A stretch of DNA of 64,000 bases, taken from contig CP145415.1 in assembly GCA_036867785.1 (NCBI GenBank), positions 124,001-188,000 on the forward strand, in the 5' to 3' direction. Below are positions 54,309-64,000 of the stretch, piece by piece. The translations under genes and the position numbers were made by a program. The number at the start of each line of letters is the position of its first letter. Positions within the stretch are counted from its first letter, which is position 1. Source of the stretch: Plasmodiophora brassicae. Lineage: Eukaryota > Endomyxa: Phytomyxea > Phytomyxea > Plasmodiophorida. A model generated the notes under the pieces. It ran no database searches. It worked only from the letters and a program-made list of their open reading frames with translations, and had not been told where the DNA came from.

Positions 54309-57300
54309 TCAGTACTGTCGCGCCTTCTGACTGCTGCGTCCCTTCGTGAGCTTCTTCTTGGCGTTGTTGGCGGCCATGGCCTGGGCGGCGACAACGGCAG
54401 CGGCGGCGGCGGCCGCCTTGTCGGCGTCTTCCCTGGCGCGTTGCTCCTGCGCGATTCGGGCCGCTTCCGCGTCGAGCGGCGGGACGAGGTCGTCGCCCAG
54501 CAGCTCGTTGGCGACCTCGATGTCCTTCCTGTCGATCGCGACGCCCCGGCTGTACAGCGCGTACGTCTCCGTGAACTGGATGATGTTGCCCAGGCGGCGC
54601 AGCAGGCGCGTCAGCTTGACCGAGTGGCCCACCTTCTGCCAGTAGGTGGCGTTCGGGTTCATGTGCCGGTACATGGTGATCACGAACGTCGGGAACTGCT
54701 GCAGGAGGCGCTTGAAGTCGGACCGCTCCAGGACGTACAGCTCCGAGTACGACATGGAGCGGTACGTCGCCGAGACGCGGTCGGACGTCATCACGCTGCG
54801 CTCGCAGAAGTAATCGCCTTCGCGCAGGATGCGCCCGCGCCCGTCGCCGCCGCCGCCGTCGTCGTCGTCGTCCGCCGTGCACTGGACGGACCCGTTGACG
54901 ATGAAGAACATCTCGGTGCACTTCTCGCCCTTCAGCGCGATGTACTCCTGCGGGTTGTAGATCCGGGAGCGCAGCTTCGATATGATGGAGAGCAGGCAGA
55001 CGCGCGACACATCGCGGAACATGGGGACCTGGACAGCGGCACGTCGTCACGCAGGCGGGGGAGGGAGGGAGCGGGGCCACCGATGACACGCAACCTGCTG
55101 GATGAGTTTCGCGTTCAGGGCCAGCAGCAGCTCTTCACGAAGCGCCGGGTGCAACCCGTCGAACAGGTTCCGCGACGTATAGTCCAGGTACCTGGATTGC
55201 AGGTACGAGAAGTACCTGGGCGCCGGGCGCATGTCAGTCCCTGCAACCAGGTATACGACATCGCACCGACCCGCATATCTGAGTGATCAGGCCCTTGGGG
55301 CAACGATAGTGCCTGAGCTTGACGGCGACCTCTTCCAGGTCGGCGAGGTGGACCTGCAGGGCGCTCAGCACGAACAGCGCGGCCGCGAACGCCGCGCCCG
55401 CCCGTACCTTGGACGCGAGATCGAGTTCGTCGACGGCCTGCTTGAACAGGCCGACGATGATTGCGTTCAGCACGAGGCCGATGAAGACGCAGGCGACCGT
55501 GTAGACGGTCTCCGCCAGCGTTTCGGCGGGCGTGTTCGTACCGACGCTCATGGTTTGGTTGACGGCCCAGAAGACGCTCTGCCCGCGACGGTCAGCCACC
55601 GAAACGCAGACGCCAGCAGCAGCATCGTACCCGCAGATACCTCAGGCTCAGCGACCCCGACTGGACCTCCTGCGGAGGCGACCAGTCGTTGTCGAGCCCC
55701 TCGACGTTAAAGATCATCCAGTAGAAGCAGCCCAGGCAGTGCCACGTGAACGTCAGGCAGACCAGGATCTTGAGGATGGACACGACCGCCGCGTTCAATC
55801 TGGGAACGCCCAAACGTTACGCCTACTGCGCCCTATCGGATCACGTCTTGCGGTGTGAACGCGTACCTGAACTTCTTCGAGATCCGTTTCGCGATACGAC
55901 TCATTCGCAGGACGCGCATCAGCTTGAACCCCCGCAGCAGGCGAATCAGCTTGTTGAACTGCGCCCCGGTCGTGGCGCTGCTGGACGGGTCGACGAGCGG
56001 GATGATCAGGTCGATGGGGACAGTCGCCACCAGGTCGAGCCAGAACCAGGCCTTCATGTACTGCTTCGCGATCTCGCTGCGCCGCGTTTCCAGCTGCCGA
56101 TACAGAGAGCGTTACGCGCCGTGTGCCGACGACGTCCACTGGGACGGACCTGCCCGGCACGTCTACCGCGAACGATCGTGAAGGCGGTGAAGAAGTTGGA
56201 AATGATGTCGATCACGAACAGCGAGTCCATGACGAGCTCGACGACGATGCTGCTGTCCAGGCCAAGGTCAAAGGCCAGGTTCATCGGCGTCGTCACAGCA
56301 AAGTAGAGAACCAGGAACCTGTGGTCGGCGAACAACGGTCAGTAGCAGCGCACCCGGGCAAGCGACTGGCGTCACCCCCCGACATCATCAGGAAGTCGAA
56401 TCGGGTGCGAATCGGGTCGGTCGGCAGCAGCAGGAATCGGCGCTTCTTCTTCGACACGTTCTCCTCTTCGATCGCTGTGTCCGATTCGCCCGAGGCCACC
56501 GGCATGACTTCCGTTGGCACGATGATGCGCGAGTGCCTCCTGATATGCTTCAGCCTCACGTCGAACCTGTCGGGGCTGAACGTCAGTCTCGGCACGCCCG
56601 CGATCTCTCGTCGAGCGTTACGCACCTAGCCTGCTCAACGATCTGCTTATAGGCAGCCCTCTTCGCCGCCGCCGCCCTAGCCGTGCCCTTTGTCTTTCGT
56701 TTCGCTTGGCGCGCCGTGTTGGCCTCGGCGGCCGCCTTCGTCAGCTGATGCAGCGACATGATGCCAACGCGTTCGCTCGTCTCGTCGTCGCTAACTTCGT
56801 TCGGATCCTCGCCCGCATCGATCACGAACATCTTCAGGTCGTCCGCTGACACGAGGATTCCGTTGACGATGGCCGTGTACTCCCCGGTCGCCCCTGCAAT
56901 GACGCCCCTGTCAGGGCGATCGTGGTCCCACGGGCTGGACACGCGTACCGGATGCTGTCATCGCTTGATGATGGTTCCGCATTGTCGTCAACCTTGACAC
57001 GTTCGGTCAGATGACGCCACGATGGCGAATGGAACGGTAACGGGGCGGGCGCTAACCCTTGCCGGACGCGTTTCTTCATCTTGTCGCTGGGGATGCGACT
57101 GACCAGCCACTCAATGGTTTCGTTCAGCTCGGTGACCACGGCGTTCAGCTCTCGATCGGAGATGACGCCAACGCGAGGCTTCAGGTCGCGAAGACGATGG
57201 ATAGCGGCCAGCAGCGCCGAGTCCTCGATGCCCATCAGGACCAGGCCCCGACGCGACATGGTCAGCATTTGCGGGCCATCGACTTCCTCCAGCAGGAACC

Positions 57301-57388
57301 GCGTGCAATAGTCGGCGAACCCATTGCGTTTCAGCCAGTCCTGGACGTCGTCGACGCTCCAGTCCTGGACTGGATTGCGGACCAGCAT
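54309..57388 (-). CDS. SAM-domain, six-helix cyclic-nucleotide-type ion channel
   Basis: Ten exons (57388-56949, 56907-56626, 56566-56384, 56318-56174, 56093-55867, 55799-55631, 55578-55408, 55353-55271, 55215-55095, 55028-54309) give 846 residues. The N-terminal roughly 70 residues are a SAM domain (DWSVDDVQDWLKRNGFADYC, LEEVDGPQMLTM, LMGIEDSALLAAI). The channel core follows: S1-S2 (LVLYFAVTTPMNLAFDL), S3 (WFWLDLVATVPIDLI), an Arg-rich S4 (KLIRLLRGFKLMRVLRMSRI), S5 (CLTFTWHCLGCFYWMIF), pore (SVFWAVNQTMSVGTNTPAET) and S6. A C-linker and cNMP-binding domain end the protein (LREGDYFCERSVMTSDRVSA). The filter reads SVGTN, neither GYG nor the CNG GET. The first intron is only 41 bp. Confidence 0.9.
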
Positions 57389-57563
57389 CACGCTCCCGCG
57401 CGCCCCCCCCCGATAGCCACAGACGTCTCACGTCTTCTCTACGGTACCCGTACCAGTCGATCTAACATCGCCGGCACCCCGCGCGCGCCAATACTGAAAC
57501 GTTCAACACTGAATGTGTAATGCGTCTGACAAGAACCGTAATCGTGGGAAGCATTCGGTCGAG

Positions 57564-57874
57564 TCAAGCCGACCTCTGCATACCTAATCCAGGAGGCTGT
57601 ACCCATTGCCAGGCAGTCTGTTCGTTGTCGCAGGCCCTGCGTTGCCCCGTACGTCCGCCCAGACAAACGTCGAACATTGCTGCCCCTGCGGTTTCGGGCA
57701 CGCCCAGAACGGCCGCCCGCGATGCGGCGACGTCTGCTTCCGGACGACGCGTCGCACGCAGCGCAGCCCGTGCCCTTCGCACACCGGCGCGTCCTCATCC
57801 TGCTCCGCGCCCCGTTTCGACGCCGCCGCCCGCGTCCGCGTCTTCGTGATCGTCCTCGTCACCGTCCGTGACAT
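57564..57874 (-). CDS. Small GRF-type zinc-finger protein
   Basis: Exons 57874-57653 and 57596-57564 give 84 residues; without splicing the frame ends at 57584 (96 residues). The GRF finger is clear: CEGHGLRCVRRVVRKQTSPH, GRPFWACPKPQGQQCSTFVW and AD, with the Cys-His-Cys-Cys ligands and the Gly-Arg-x-Phe core. Elsewhere this finger is an appendage of APE2, NEIL3 and TOP3A that grips single-stranded DNA; a stand-alone protein of this size is unusual. It lies 216 bp downstream of the primase stop on the same strand. A basic Arg/Thr-rich N-terminus could add DNA affinity. Confidence 0.72.
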
Positions 57875-58090
57875 CCCCACCGCAAAATCCGGAATGACCC
57901 GCCGAAACGGGCAGCTGCAGCTGCACGACGTCGTCGACGTGGCAACCTGTAACGCGTCCGCAACGCCGACCGGCACTGGCAACTGCACTGGCGACTGCTG
58001 CTGCTGCACATGCAGCACACTGGGCCAGCCACATCGTGACGCGGTGACGACACGATTCAAGGGACGACGTCGGGCGCGGTGCATTGATGA

Positions 58091-59869
58091 TCAGAACGTC
58101 AGGTCGGGGGCGCTCCGCCTCTGCTGGGCGGCGTGCGCTCTGCAGGAGGCCTGCAGCGGGTGGAGGAACTTCTTGCGGAAGAACGACAGGTAGGGCGCGA
58201 GGGACGTGTTGCCACCGGCGTTCAGCTCTGCGTCGAGTTGGCCGAGGTGCGGGACCTTGTCGGGTACGAATGCGTCAATGCGGGCCGCGTCAACGGGGAC
58301 GCAGAGACGGCCGGTCTTTGGGTGGGCGCAGAACGGGGACTTCAGCAGGTGGTTGACGTGACGGGAAACGGCGATATCCAGTCGCGGGTAGACGAACGAA
58401 AACACGATTTCTTGAAGGATCAGGTCTCTAGCCGAACGCATCGTCACGATGACGGAAGCGCATCTGCACTGACAACGACGCACCTTGTGTTCGATTTCGA
58501 CTTCGACTTTCGCCTGATGGCTTCAACTTCTTGCTTTAACAGAAGCCACCGTTCTTTGCCCGTTCCACGATCTAACCCAAATACGTCTGAGTAAACAACG
58601 ACGGCCGGCAGGGGATCCATCGTTACGGTTCTTGAGGCAGGTCTCGACGTGTGTTCGAATTTCCGCATCGCGGATGATGCGCAGCACAGACGACCATCGG
58701 TCAGGCGTATCGAGGACCCCTGGACGTCACGCTCAACACAGCAGACGCGGATCTGCCTGCATACAGTCCGGTCACCTTCATCGACGACCATAATGGCGAC
58801 AAACGCCGGCTCCAGGATTTCGTACGCCCTTCTGAGGGACGGGTGCAGCGGGGACGACAGCTGAACCTGGGCATACGTTTAGCCGGATACAAGCACAAAG
58901 GCAGGGCTGCCTAACCTTGACGTCTGAATTCTGGTTGCCCTCGTACACGGACAGATAAGAACCCAGGTGGCCGCGATCCTCGTTCGACAGGTGACGGGCA
59001 TCGTCGTCGCAAACCCAGCAGTGAATACCTCGACGTCCACTGTAAACCCACAGACGGTGCTGGAACCCGAAGTCCTACTATCGACGTTAGACGACACAGA
59101 CGGCCAGAAACGGGGACAGACAGCATACTTCGTCCAGGCACCGATCAATGACTTTTACTGCGACTGCGACGAACCTCCAGCACTTACTGCAGATGTTCGC
59201 TTCGCGACAGCACGTACGAACGTCATCGTAATCGGTAAGCTATACGAAATCCCAGTCACACCGCGGAAGACGGCACAGCGCGTACGAATTCACATCGATA
59301 TCGATGACGAACTCCTTCTCGACGCATTGGACCTTGTTGACCGCGTTCCTCAACGCCGGGGGTGCATCGTAGACGGCACCCAGATCGATCTTTACTGAAC
59401 AGAGAGCCGATATTCAGTGCGGTCAATGGAACGTACGGAGCCATGGGGGCACACCTGGACAGCGCGAGCGAATATCCTTCCTGAATTGTTCGACGTTCGC
59501 GTAACTACGAAACCTCAGGTACACATCGCCCTCCAATGTCATCGAAAACTCTCGACGGGCAAACACCCCGTTGTCGCCGTTCTCTTCGTTGTCTTCTGGA
59601 TCCAGTCACAATCCCGCATTGGGCGCTGCGCGAACCAGCAGCGATACCTGTACCATAGGACAACCACGCGAACATGTCGTCGAACGGGAACACGCGGTCT
59701 GGTCGCGGCGATCACTTCCCAGCAGGCGGGCGGGGCAACGACACGCACCGTAGTACAGCTGCAGCAGGTTCGCACTGAACTGCGATCGCGCGACGGCCGC
59801 CGGCGCCTCCACCTCCATCCGATCATCGCGCTCGCCGGCGCCCTCATCGCCGCCCACCACGCCGCTCAT
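58091..59869 (-). CDS. PRIM1: DNA primase small (catalytic) subunit
   Basis: Ten exons (59869-59749, 59698-59654, 59595-59455, 59394-59294, 59239-59129, 59074-58916, 58866-58776, 58719-58627, 58571-58484, 58427-58091) give 428 residues; human PRIM1 has 420. Family motifs appear in order: LLQLYYDRVFPFDDM, REFSMTLEGDVYLR, EFVIDIDLTDYDDVR (catalytic acidic triad region), the zinc site CCREANICSKCW, DFGFQHRLWVYSGRRGIHCW, and FSFVYPRLDIAVSRHVNHLL followed by KSPFCAHPKTGRLCVP. Several motifs (the DIDLTD site, DFGFQH) are created at splice joins, which supports the exon calls. It makes RNA primers within Pol alpha-primase. Confidence 0.96.
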
Positions 59870-60125
59870 GACGACGCGGATCCCCCCAAATAGCAGCGAC
59901 AGTGCGCAGCACCATTGACAGCCGGAAGTTCTATTTTTGTCCGTCCCGGACTTTTGTTCCGTGTTTTGCTCCCGTTGGACGGCTCCGTTTTTCGCGCTGT
60001 CACGACTTCACTTCCTTCCGGGACGATCCACTGGTGGGCCCACAGGTACCGATTGCGTTAAACAAGTTGCCTATGGCGTGGATCATCGGCAGGTACTTGC
60101 TGGACGAATACGAACAAGGGCGCCG

Positions 60126-61681
60126 ATGAGCAGAACTACCGGGGACGGCGCCAGAGCGGCCACGCTGTTCTGGGTGCCGGTCACCGTCGCCCATGCGGTC
60201 GGGTACGCAGCGGGGCTCGCGATGCTCTGGCGCCGACGCCACGAACAGCCGATCAAGAACATGCGACCGTGGCTGCTGTTCGTGTGCAATGCCTGCCTCT
60301 GCCTGCACGCCATGTCGCTGTGCCTGGTGTCCAGCCTGGCCGGACAGCCAGCGATGAAGGCCCTGGTGCCGATACTGGTCATGTTCTCGCTTCAAAACGC
60401 GGTGTTTGACAGCTTCACCATGTTCGCCACGTCCCTGTACGTTGCGTATCGGCGGACGCATACGCAGGCCTTGCTCGCCGATGACGCCACCGCTGACGAA
60501 GACAAGTTCGACCGTCGCATGGCCAGGATTCGAAAGCTGTCTTGGATGCTGTCCCCGCAGGGAATTGGCAGCTTCATGGCGGTCAGCTTTCTATCAATGG
60601 CATCCTTGACGGCAGTATACGCGTTCATTGCATGCCCTGACCTGATCACGTCGTCATTCCTGGACGCGTACGTTCCGGTGGAAAGCTTCTTGCGAATTAC
60701 CTGTCTGTACTTTACGAAAATCGTCGTCCAGTGCGTCTTCGTGGCCCTGCTCTCTATCCGCCTGCGGGTCATCGTCGACAAGTTCGGCGTCAAAGCCATC
60801 CTGAGGACCGTCGCGATAACGGCCCTCGTCGGAGGCGTCCTCTACGCTGCCGTTGTCGACCCGCTCATGAACCCGATTGCCCCTAACATGCTGTATTCGA
60901 TCCTCTTTATTGTCATCCTCATTGACTGTATCCTCGTTCGGTAAACCCGGCCAAATACAAACGCCATGGCCAGGCCGGCGTCCCTGATTGCCGTCCACAG
61001 GTCGCTGGTGATCCCGATCTACCAGACGTACCAGCCGGATGCCGATGACATCGCCTTGCCCGGCGAGGGCAACTCGGCCGTGGACGCTCTGGAACGCTTC
61101 CTGCACTCCTCGGAGCATCGTTTCAAAGCGTTTCGGTACGACGCCGACGGCACCTGACGCATCGTCGATCACGTTTCGCTCACAGGCAGGGACGTCTGCG
61201 CAGGAAGCAACTGGAAGAGGAGCTCAGGGTGGAGAACCTCCTGTTCTGGAGAGACGCCGAGGCCTACCGCCGCACGTTCCCGTCGCCGGATTCGTCCGAG
61301 AAGGCCGTGCTGATCTGGAAGACCTACCTCCGGAGCGGGAGCCCGCTGGAGATCAACATCAGCGGCAACACCCGGAGCGTGTTTGACGCCATCGGGCCGC
61401 CGACGGCCAAGGTTCGTCGCGGGCACAGCCGCCTCACAGTGTCGCCGTCGTCCACCGTGCACACCTGGCCCCTGCACTTGCTCCAGCGGGACGTGTTCCG
61501 CCCGGCGTGCGAGCAGGTCGTTGCGCTCATGTGCGACAACGCGCTGGGCAGGTTCCAGCGCGACAACCCGGACATCTGGGACGAGTTCATCAACGAGACG
61601 CAGGCGTGCCGGTTCTCCCGGATCGACCTGCTAAAGGCATCGAAACCTGCGACAACGAAGGAGTACTCGGCCGGCGAGTAA
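60126..61681 (+). CDS. Seven-transmembrane protein fused to an RGS domain
   Basis: Exons 60126-60940, 61001-61135 and 61186-61681 give 481 residues. Seven hydrophobic helices can be counted in exon 1, from FWVPVTVAHAVGYAAGLAML through MRPWLLFVCNACLCLHAMSL to MLYSILFIVILIDCILV. The following cytoplasmic part is an RGS domain: ALERFLHSSEHRFKAFR, LEEELRVENLLFWRDAEAYR, AVLIWKTYLRSGSPLEINIS and CDNALGRFQRDN. RGS domains speed GTP hydrolysis by G-alpha. The same 7TM-RGS order occurs in plant RGS1. An in-frame, stop-free 75-bp segment (61411-61485) begins GTTCGT and ends CAG and may be an optional intron inside the RGS fold. Divergent from PRIM1 (256 bp). Confidence 0.87.
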
Positions 61682-61745
61682 ACAACGACTCGGGCTTAAT
61701 TAGTCGAGATCAATCGTTTGGGTGTACGCTGTTGGCGGTGACGCG

Positions 61746-62241
61746 ATGGGCGACGACGATGACGCCGACGTCGTTGCCAAGGCAAAGGCCGCCCTGCAGG
61801 ATCTGTTTACGAGATGGGACTCGTCGTTCGGCCATCGGATGACGCACCTGTCGACCAGCGGGTCCATTGTCGACTGTAACGTCACGTTCAGCAGGGCGAC
61901 CGTCGAGCAGCCGGTTCCGGGCATGTTCGTCAACGTCCTGTTTCACGTCGATGTCGGCGACGAGGCGCACCCGAAGATCAGCTTCCAGGTCGAGGGCGAG
62001 CAATACCTGTACACGATCCCGGACTCGCAAGGGGCCTCGAAGAACATCGACCAGCTGATCATCAACAACCTCGAGTTCAAGCAGCGCCTCCGGGATGCGT
62101 TCTCCCCGCAGATCCTCGCATCGAACATCCCGCTGCCCACCGGCAACCTTCAGCACAAACAATCGGTACGCTGACCGGCGGCATGCCTCGCAATCGTCAG
62201 TGGCAGATGAATGATTCGACCGACCACAGCGCCAGTTCTAG
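61746..62241 (+). CDS. Conserved-looking protein of unknown function
   Basis: The main exon 61746-62165 plus a four-codon last exon 62230-62241 (intron of 64 bp, GTACGC...CAG) gives 143 residues; unspliced, the frame stops at 62174 with almost the same protein. It begins MGDDDDADVVAKAKAALQDL, has a beta-rich middle (SIVDCNVTFSRATVEQPVPG, FVNVLFHVDVG, SFQVEGEQYLYTIPD) and ends in a basic segment. I recognise no family. The even codon use and the balanced composition argue that it is real. The 64 bp between it and the 7TM-RGS stop is short. Confidence 0.6.
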
Positions 62242-62529
62242 GCAAGCGCCCGCACGTTCCACCAGCCCTACAGAATAGGTTTGCACACACTGGACAACAG
62301 AAGGTGATGTGCAAGCCGACGCCAAGCCTGAGGACAGACCACCCCTGATACGAGACGTGTTGCCATAAACTGTTTCTCGCAGTTCGACGACGATGTCGAC
62401 CTGGCTGAATAAGAAAGTGTAGACGATGGAGGCGGACGACTTTGCCCAGTTGACTTCACCGGGGTCGCCGATCCCGAATAGCCATGCTACTCCCACGAGT
62501 GCGATCGTGTTGGCGTTTTACTTAGAAGG

Positions 62530-63934
62530 TCAGTGTGCAATAACATTGAGCGGTACGTCGAATTCGCCTTCCTTGCTGTTCAGCGGGTACGACAAGGACT
62601 GATCCAGGCTGAGGGACATGAGGAACAGGACGGTGGCCGCGGCGCAGAGGAAGACGAACGCCAGGTAGGACTGGCCCTGGTCAGCCATGAACGTCCAGAC
62701 GACGCCGATGAAGACGGGGCCGACCGCCCGAGCACCACTGCCCAGCGTCTGCCCGAGCCCATTGACCTGGCCGCGAATCTCATCGCTGGACGCGTTGTTC
62801 ACCATCAGGATCGATGACGTGAACGACATGCTCTGCGGGGCCATGACGATGACCATGACGGGGATCAGGAACGCGAACCGCGCAAGGCCCGCCGGGATGA
62901 ACGACGCCAGCACGGGCATGCCCACGAGGATGATGGCGAACCCGGTGCCGATCTTCATCAGCGTCACAGCACCGTAGGCTCGGGCCAGCCTCGGGTAGCA
63001 GACCAGCTGGAACAGGAACAGGCCGGCTCCCTGGACGGAGAAGCAGATGCCGATCACGGTGGACGAGAAGTCCAGGCCGCCGATGACGCCCGTCGCCCCG
63101 AAGAAGATCGGCAGAAGCTCGATGTAGCAGATGTTGACGAAGCAGAGCGCGCCATACAGCCCCGTCGTCTTCAGGACGTTCGGGTGCTTCCAGAACTTTG
63201 CCGTTGACGACGACGACGACGACGCCACCTCCACAGGCGCCGCCTTCGCCGCCTGACGCCTCCTGCGGAACGACGCCGTTTCAGGCAACCAGAAGTAGGC
63301 GATCACGGTGATGGCGAACGCGATCGCTGCGCTAAACGAGAACCGTTAGACTAACGACGAGTACGTGTCGGTGAATCGCCGGCCGACCTGGTTACGGCGG
63401 GCAGGAACGCGTAGGGCATCGACGTCATTCGTCCGCCGAGGAGCCCGCCGAGCGACGGGGCGAACGAACTCGCTGCACAGTAGACCAGGGACAGCATGCT
63501 GTACGCCCAGGCCTGGTTCTCCCGTGTCGTCACCTCGCCGAGGTACGTCTTGAGGATCCCGAGCTGGGAACAGCAGGCAGGGTTAGTACCTAAAGCGACA
63601 CCGCAGATGGGCGGCGACTGACGTTTCCGGACAGGAACCCGGTCAGGAAGCGCCAGAAGACGGCGGAATAGAACGATCGGGCGATGCCGAACATGGCAAC
63701 GCTGCAGGCGGACAGCGCCAGCCCGAGCAACAGGACGGGGCGACGACCTGTTGCGTTCACGGTTGTCAGGCGGAACCGTCCGCCGCGACCGCAACGACAA
63801 TTGTACCTAATCGGTCGCCGAGGTATCCCCATGCCCACGAGGACACAAATGATGCCAGGAAGAACGACGACGCGAGAATGCCGACGTACGTGCCTTCCGA
63901 TGCCTCGCCGCGCGCCCCTGCAACAGCCTCTTCC
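62530..63934 (-). CDS. Major facilitator superfamily transporter (5' end beyond the window)
   Basis: Visible exons are 63934-63807, 63747-63623, 63563-63388 and 63331-62530, with introns of 56-59 bp, and the N-terminal helix is missing to the right. The MFS signature between helices 2 and 3 is WGYLGDRLGRRPVLLLGLAL, formed across a splice. Further motifs are FWRFLTGFLSGN, LGEVTTRENQAWAYSML and AYFWLPETASFRRRR, the end of the first half. The second half has six further helices (GLYGALCFVNICYIELLPIF onward). The GRRPVLLLG plus FLPET pattern fits the drug/zinc-induced-facilitator-like group, but the substrate is unknown. Confidence 0.85.
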
Positions 63935-64000
63935 CTGACGGAACTTTCAGGTCAGCCAACGACGACGACGACGACGATGCACGATGCCAACGTTGGGAAG

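Overview
The window looks like nuclear DNA from a compact, GC-rich protist genome. Genes lie on both strands with gaps of roughly 80-470 bp. Nearly every multi-exon gene can be spliced by removing introns of about 41-80 bp that start GT (often GTACG) and end CAG or TAG, and the spliced exons sum to whole codons. Eukaryote-only genes are present: ORC2, primase small subunit, TPR nucleoporin, CIAO1, eL21, ADAT2 and a Sec7 Arf-GEF. Cilium-linked families (TOG array, ZC2HC1) suggest a flagellated stage. My best guess is a Plasmodiophora-like phytomyxid (Rhizaria), but that is inference from style, not a database match.

Layout. 1-15.9 kb: an asteroid/XPG-family protein (cut by the left edge), a Sec7-PH-FYVE exchange factor, the Fe-S assembly WD40 protein CIAO1, a TOG-domain microtubule protein, and a very large protein with a disordered N-terminus and a KCTD-type T1/BTB domain. 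15.9-16.3 kb: two tRNA genes (Met-CAT with intron, Gln-CTG). 16.7-25.9 kb: four head-to-tail paralogues (LRR-A to LRR-D) encoding single-pass membrane leucine-rich-repeat proteins with almost the same exon plan, a Pro/Thr-rich stalk and, in three of them, a conserved short cytoplasmic motif. This array is the strongest candidate for an undescribed system here. A small secreted ankyrin protein follows, convergent with the array.

27-40.3 kb: a DAG-lipase-like enzyme, a tandem-BRCT protein, ORC2, a roughly 20-exon TPR/Mlp nucleoporin and a ZC2HC1 protein. 40.3-45.5 kb: a GT61-family glycosyltransferase gene bracketed by two nearly identical 287-bp direct repeats, with a perfect 36-bp palindrome just downstream, then a seven-helix protein with a PA-like ectodomain. 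45.6-53.2 kb: GH3 beta-xylosidase, eL21, 6-phosphogluconate dehydrogenase, ADAT2 and a UBA/UBX protein. 53.4-64 kb: a His-rich secreted protein, a SAM-domain cyclic-nucleotide-type ion channel, a small GRF zinc-finger protein, primase small subunit, a 7TM-RGS fusion, a short unknown protein and an MFS transporter that runs off the right edge.

How they fit. Much of the window is housekeeping (replication, translation, nuclear pore, Fe-S assembly, pentose phosphate). Against that stand surface and signalling genes: the LRR array, SAM-channel, 7TM-RGS, PA-7TM and DAG lipase. There are also secreted candidates (His-rich, ankyrin) and cell-wall or glycan enzymes (GH3, GT61). Exon coordinates in the entries are hand-called; I checked that exon sums are divisible by three for the multi-exon genes where all exons are listed.
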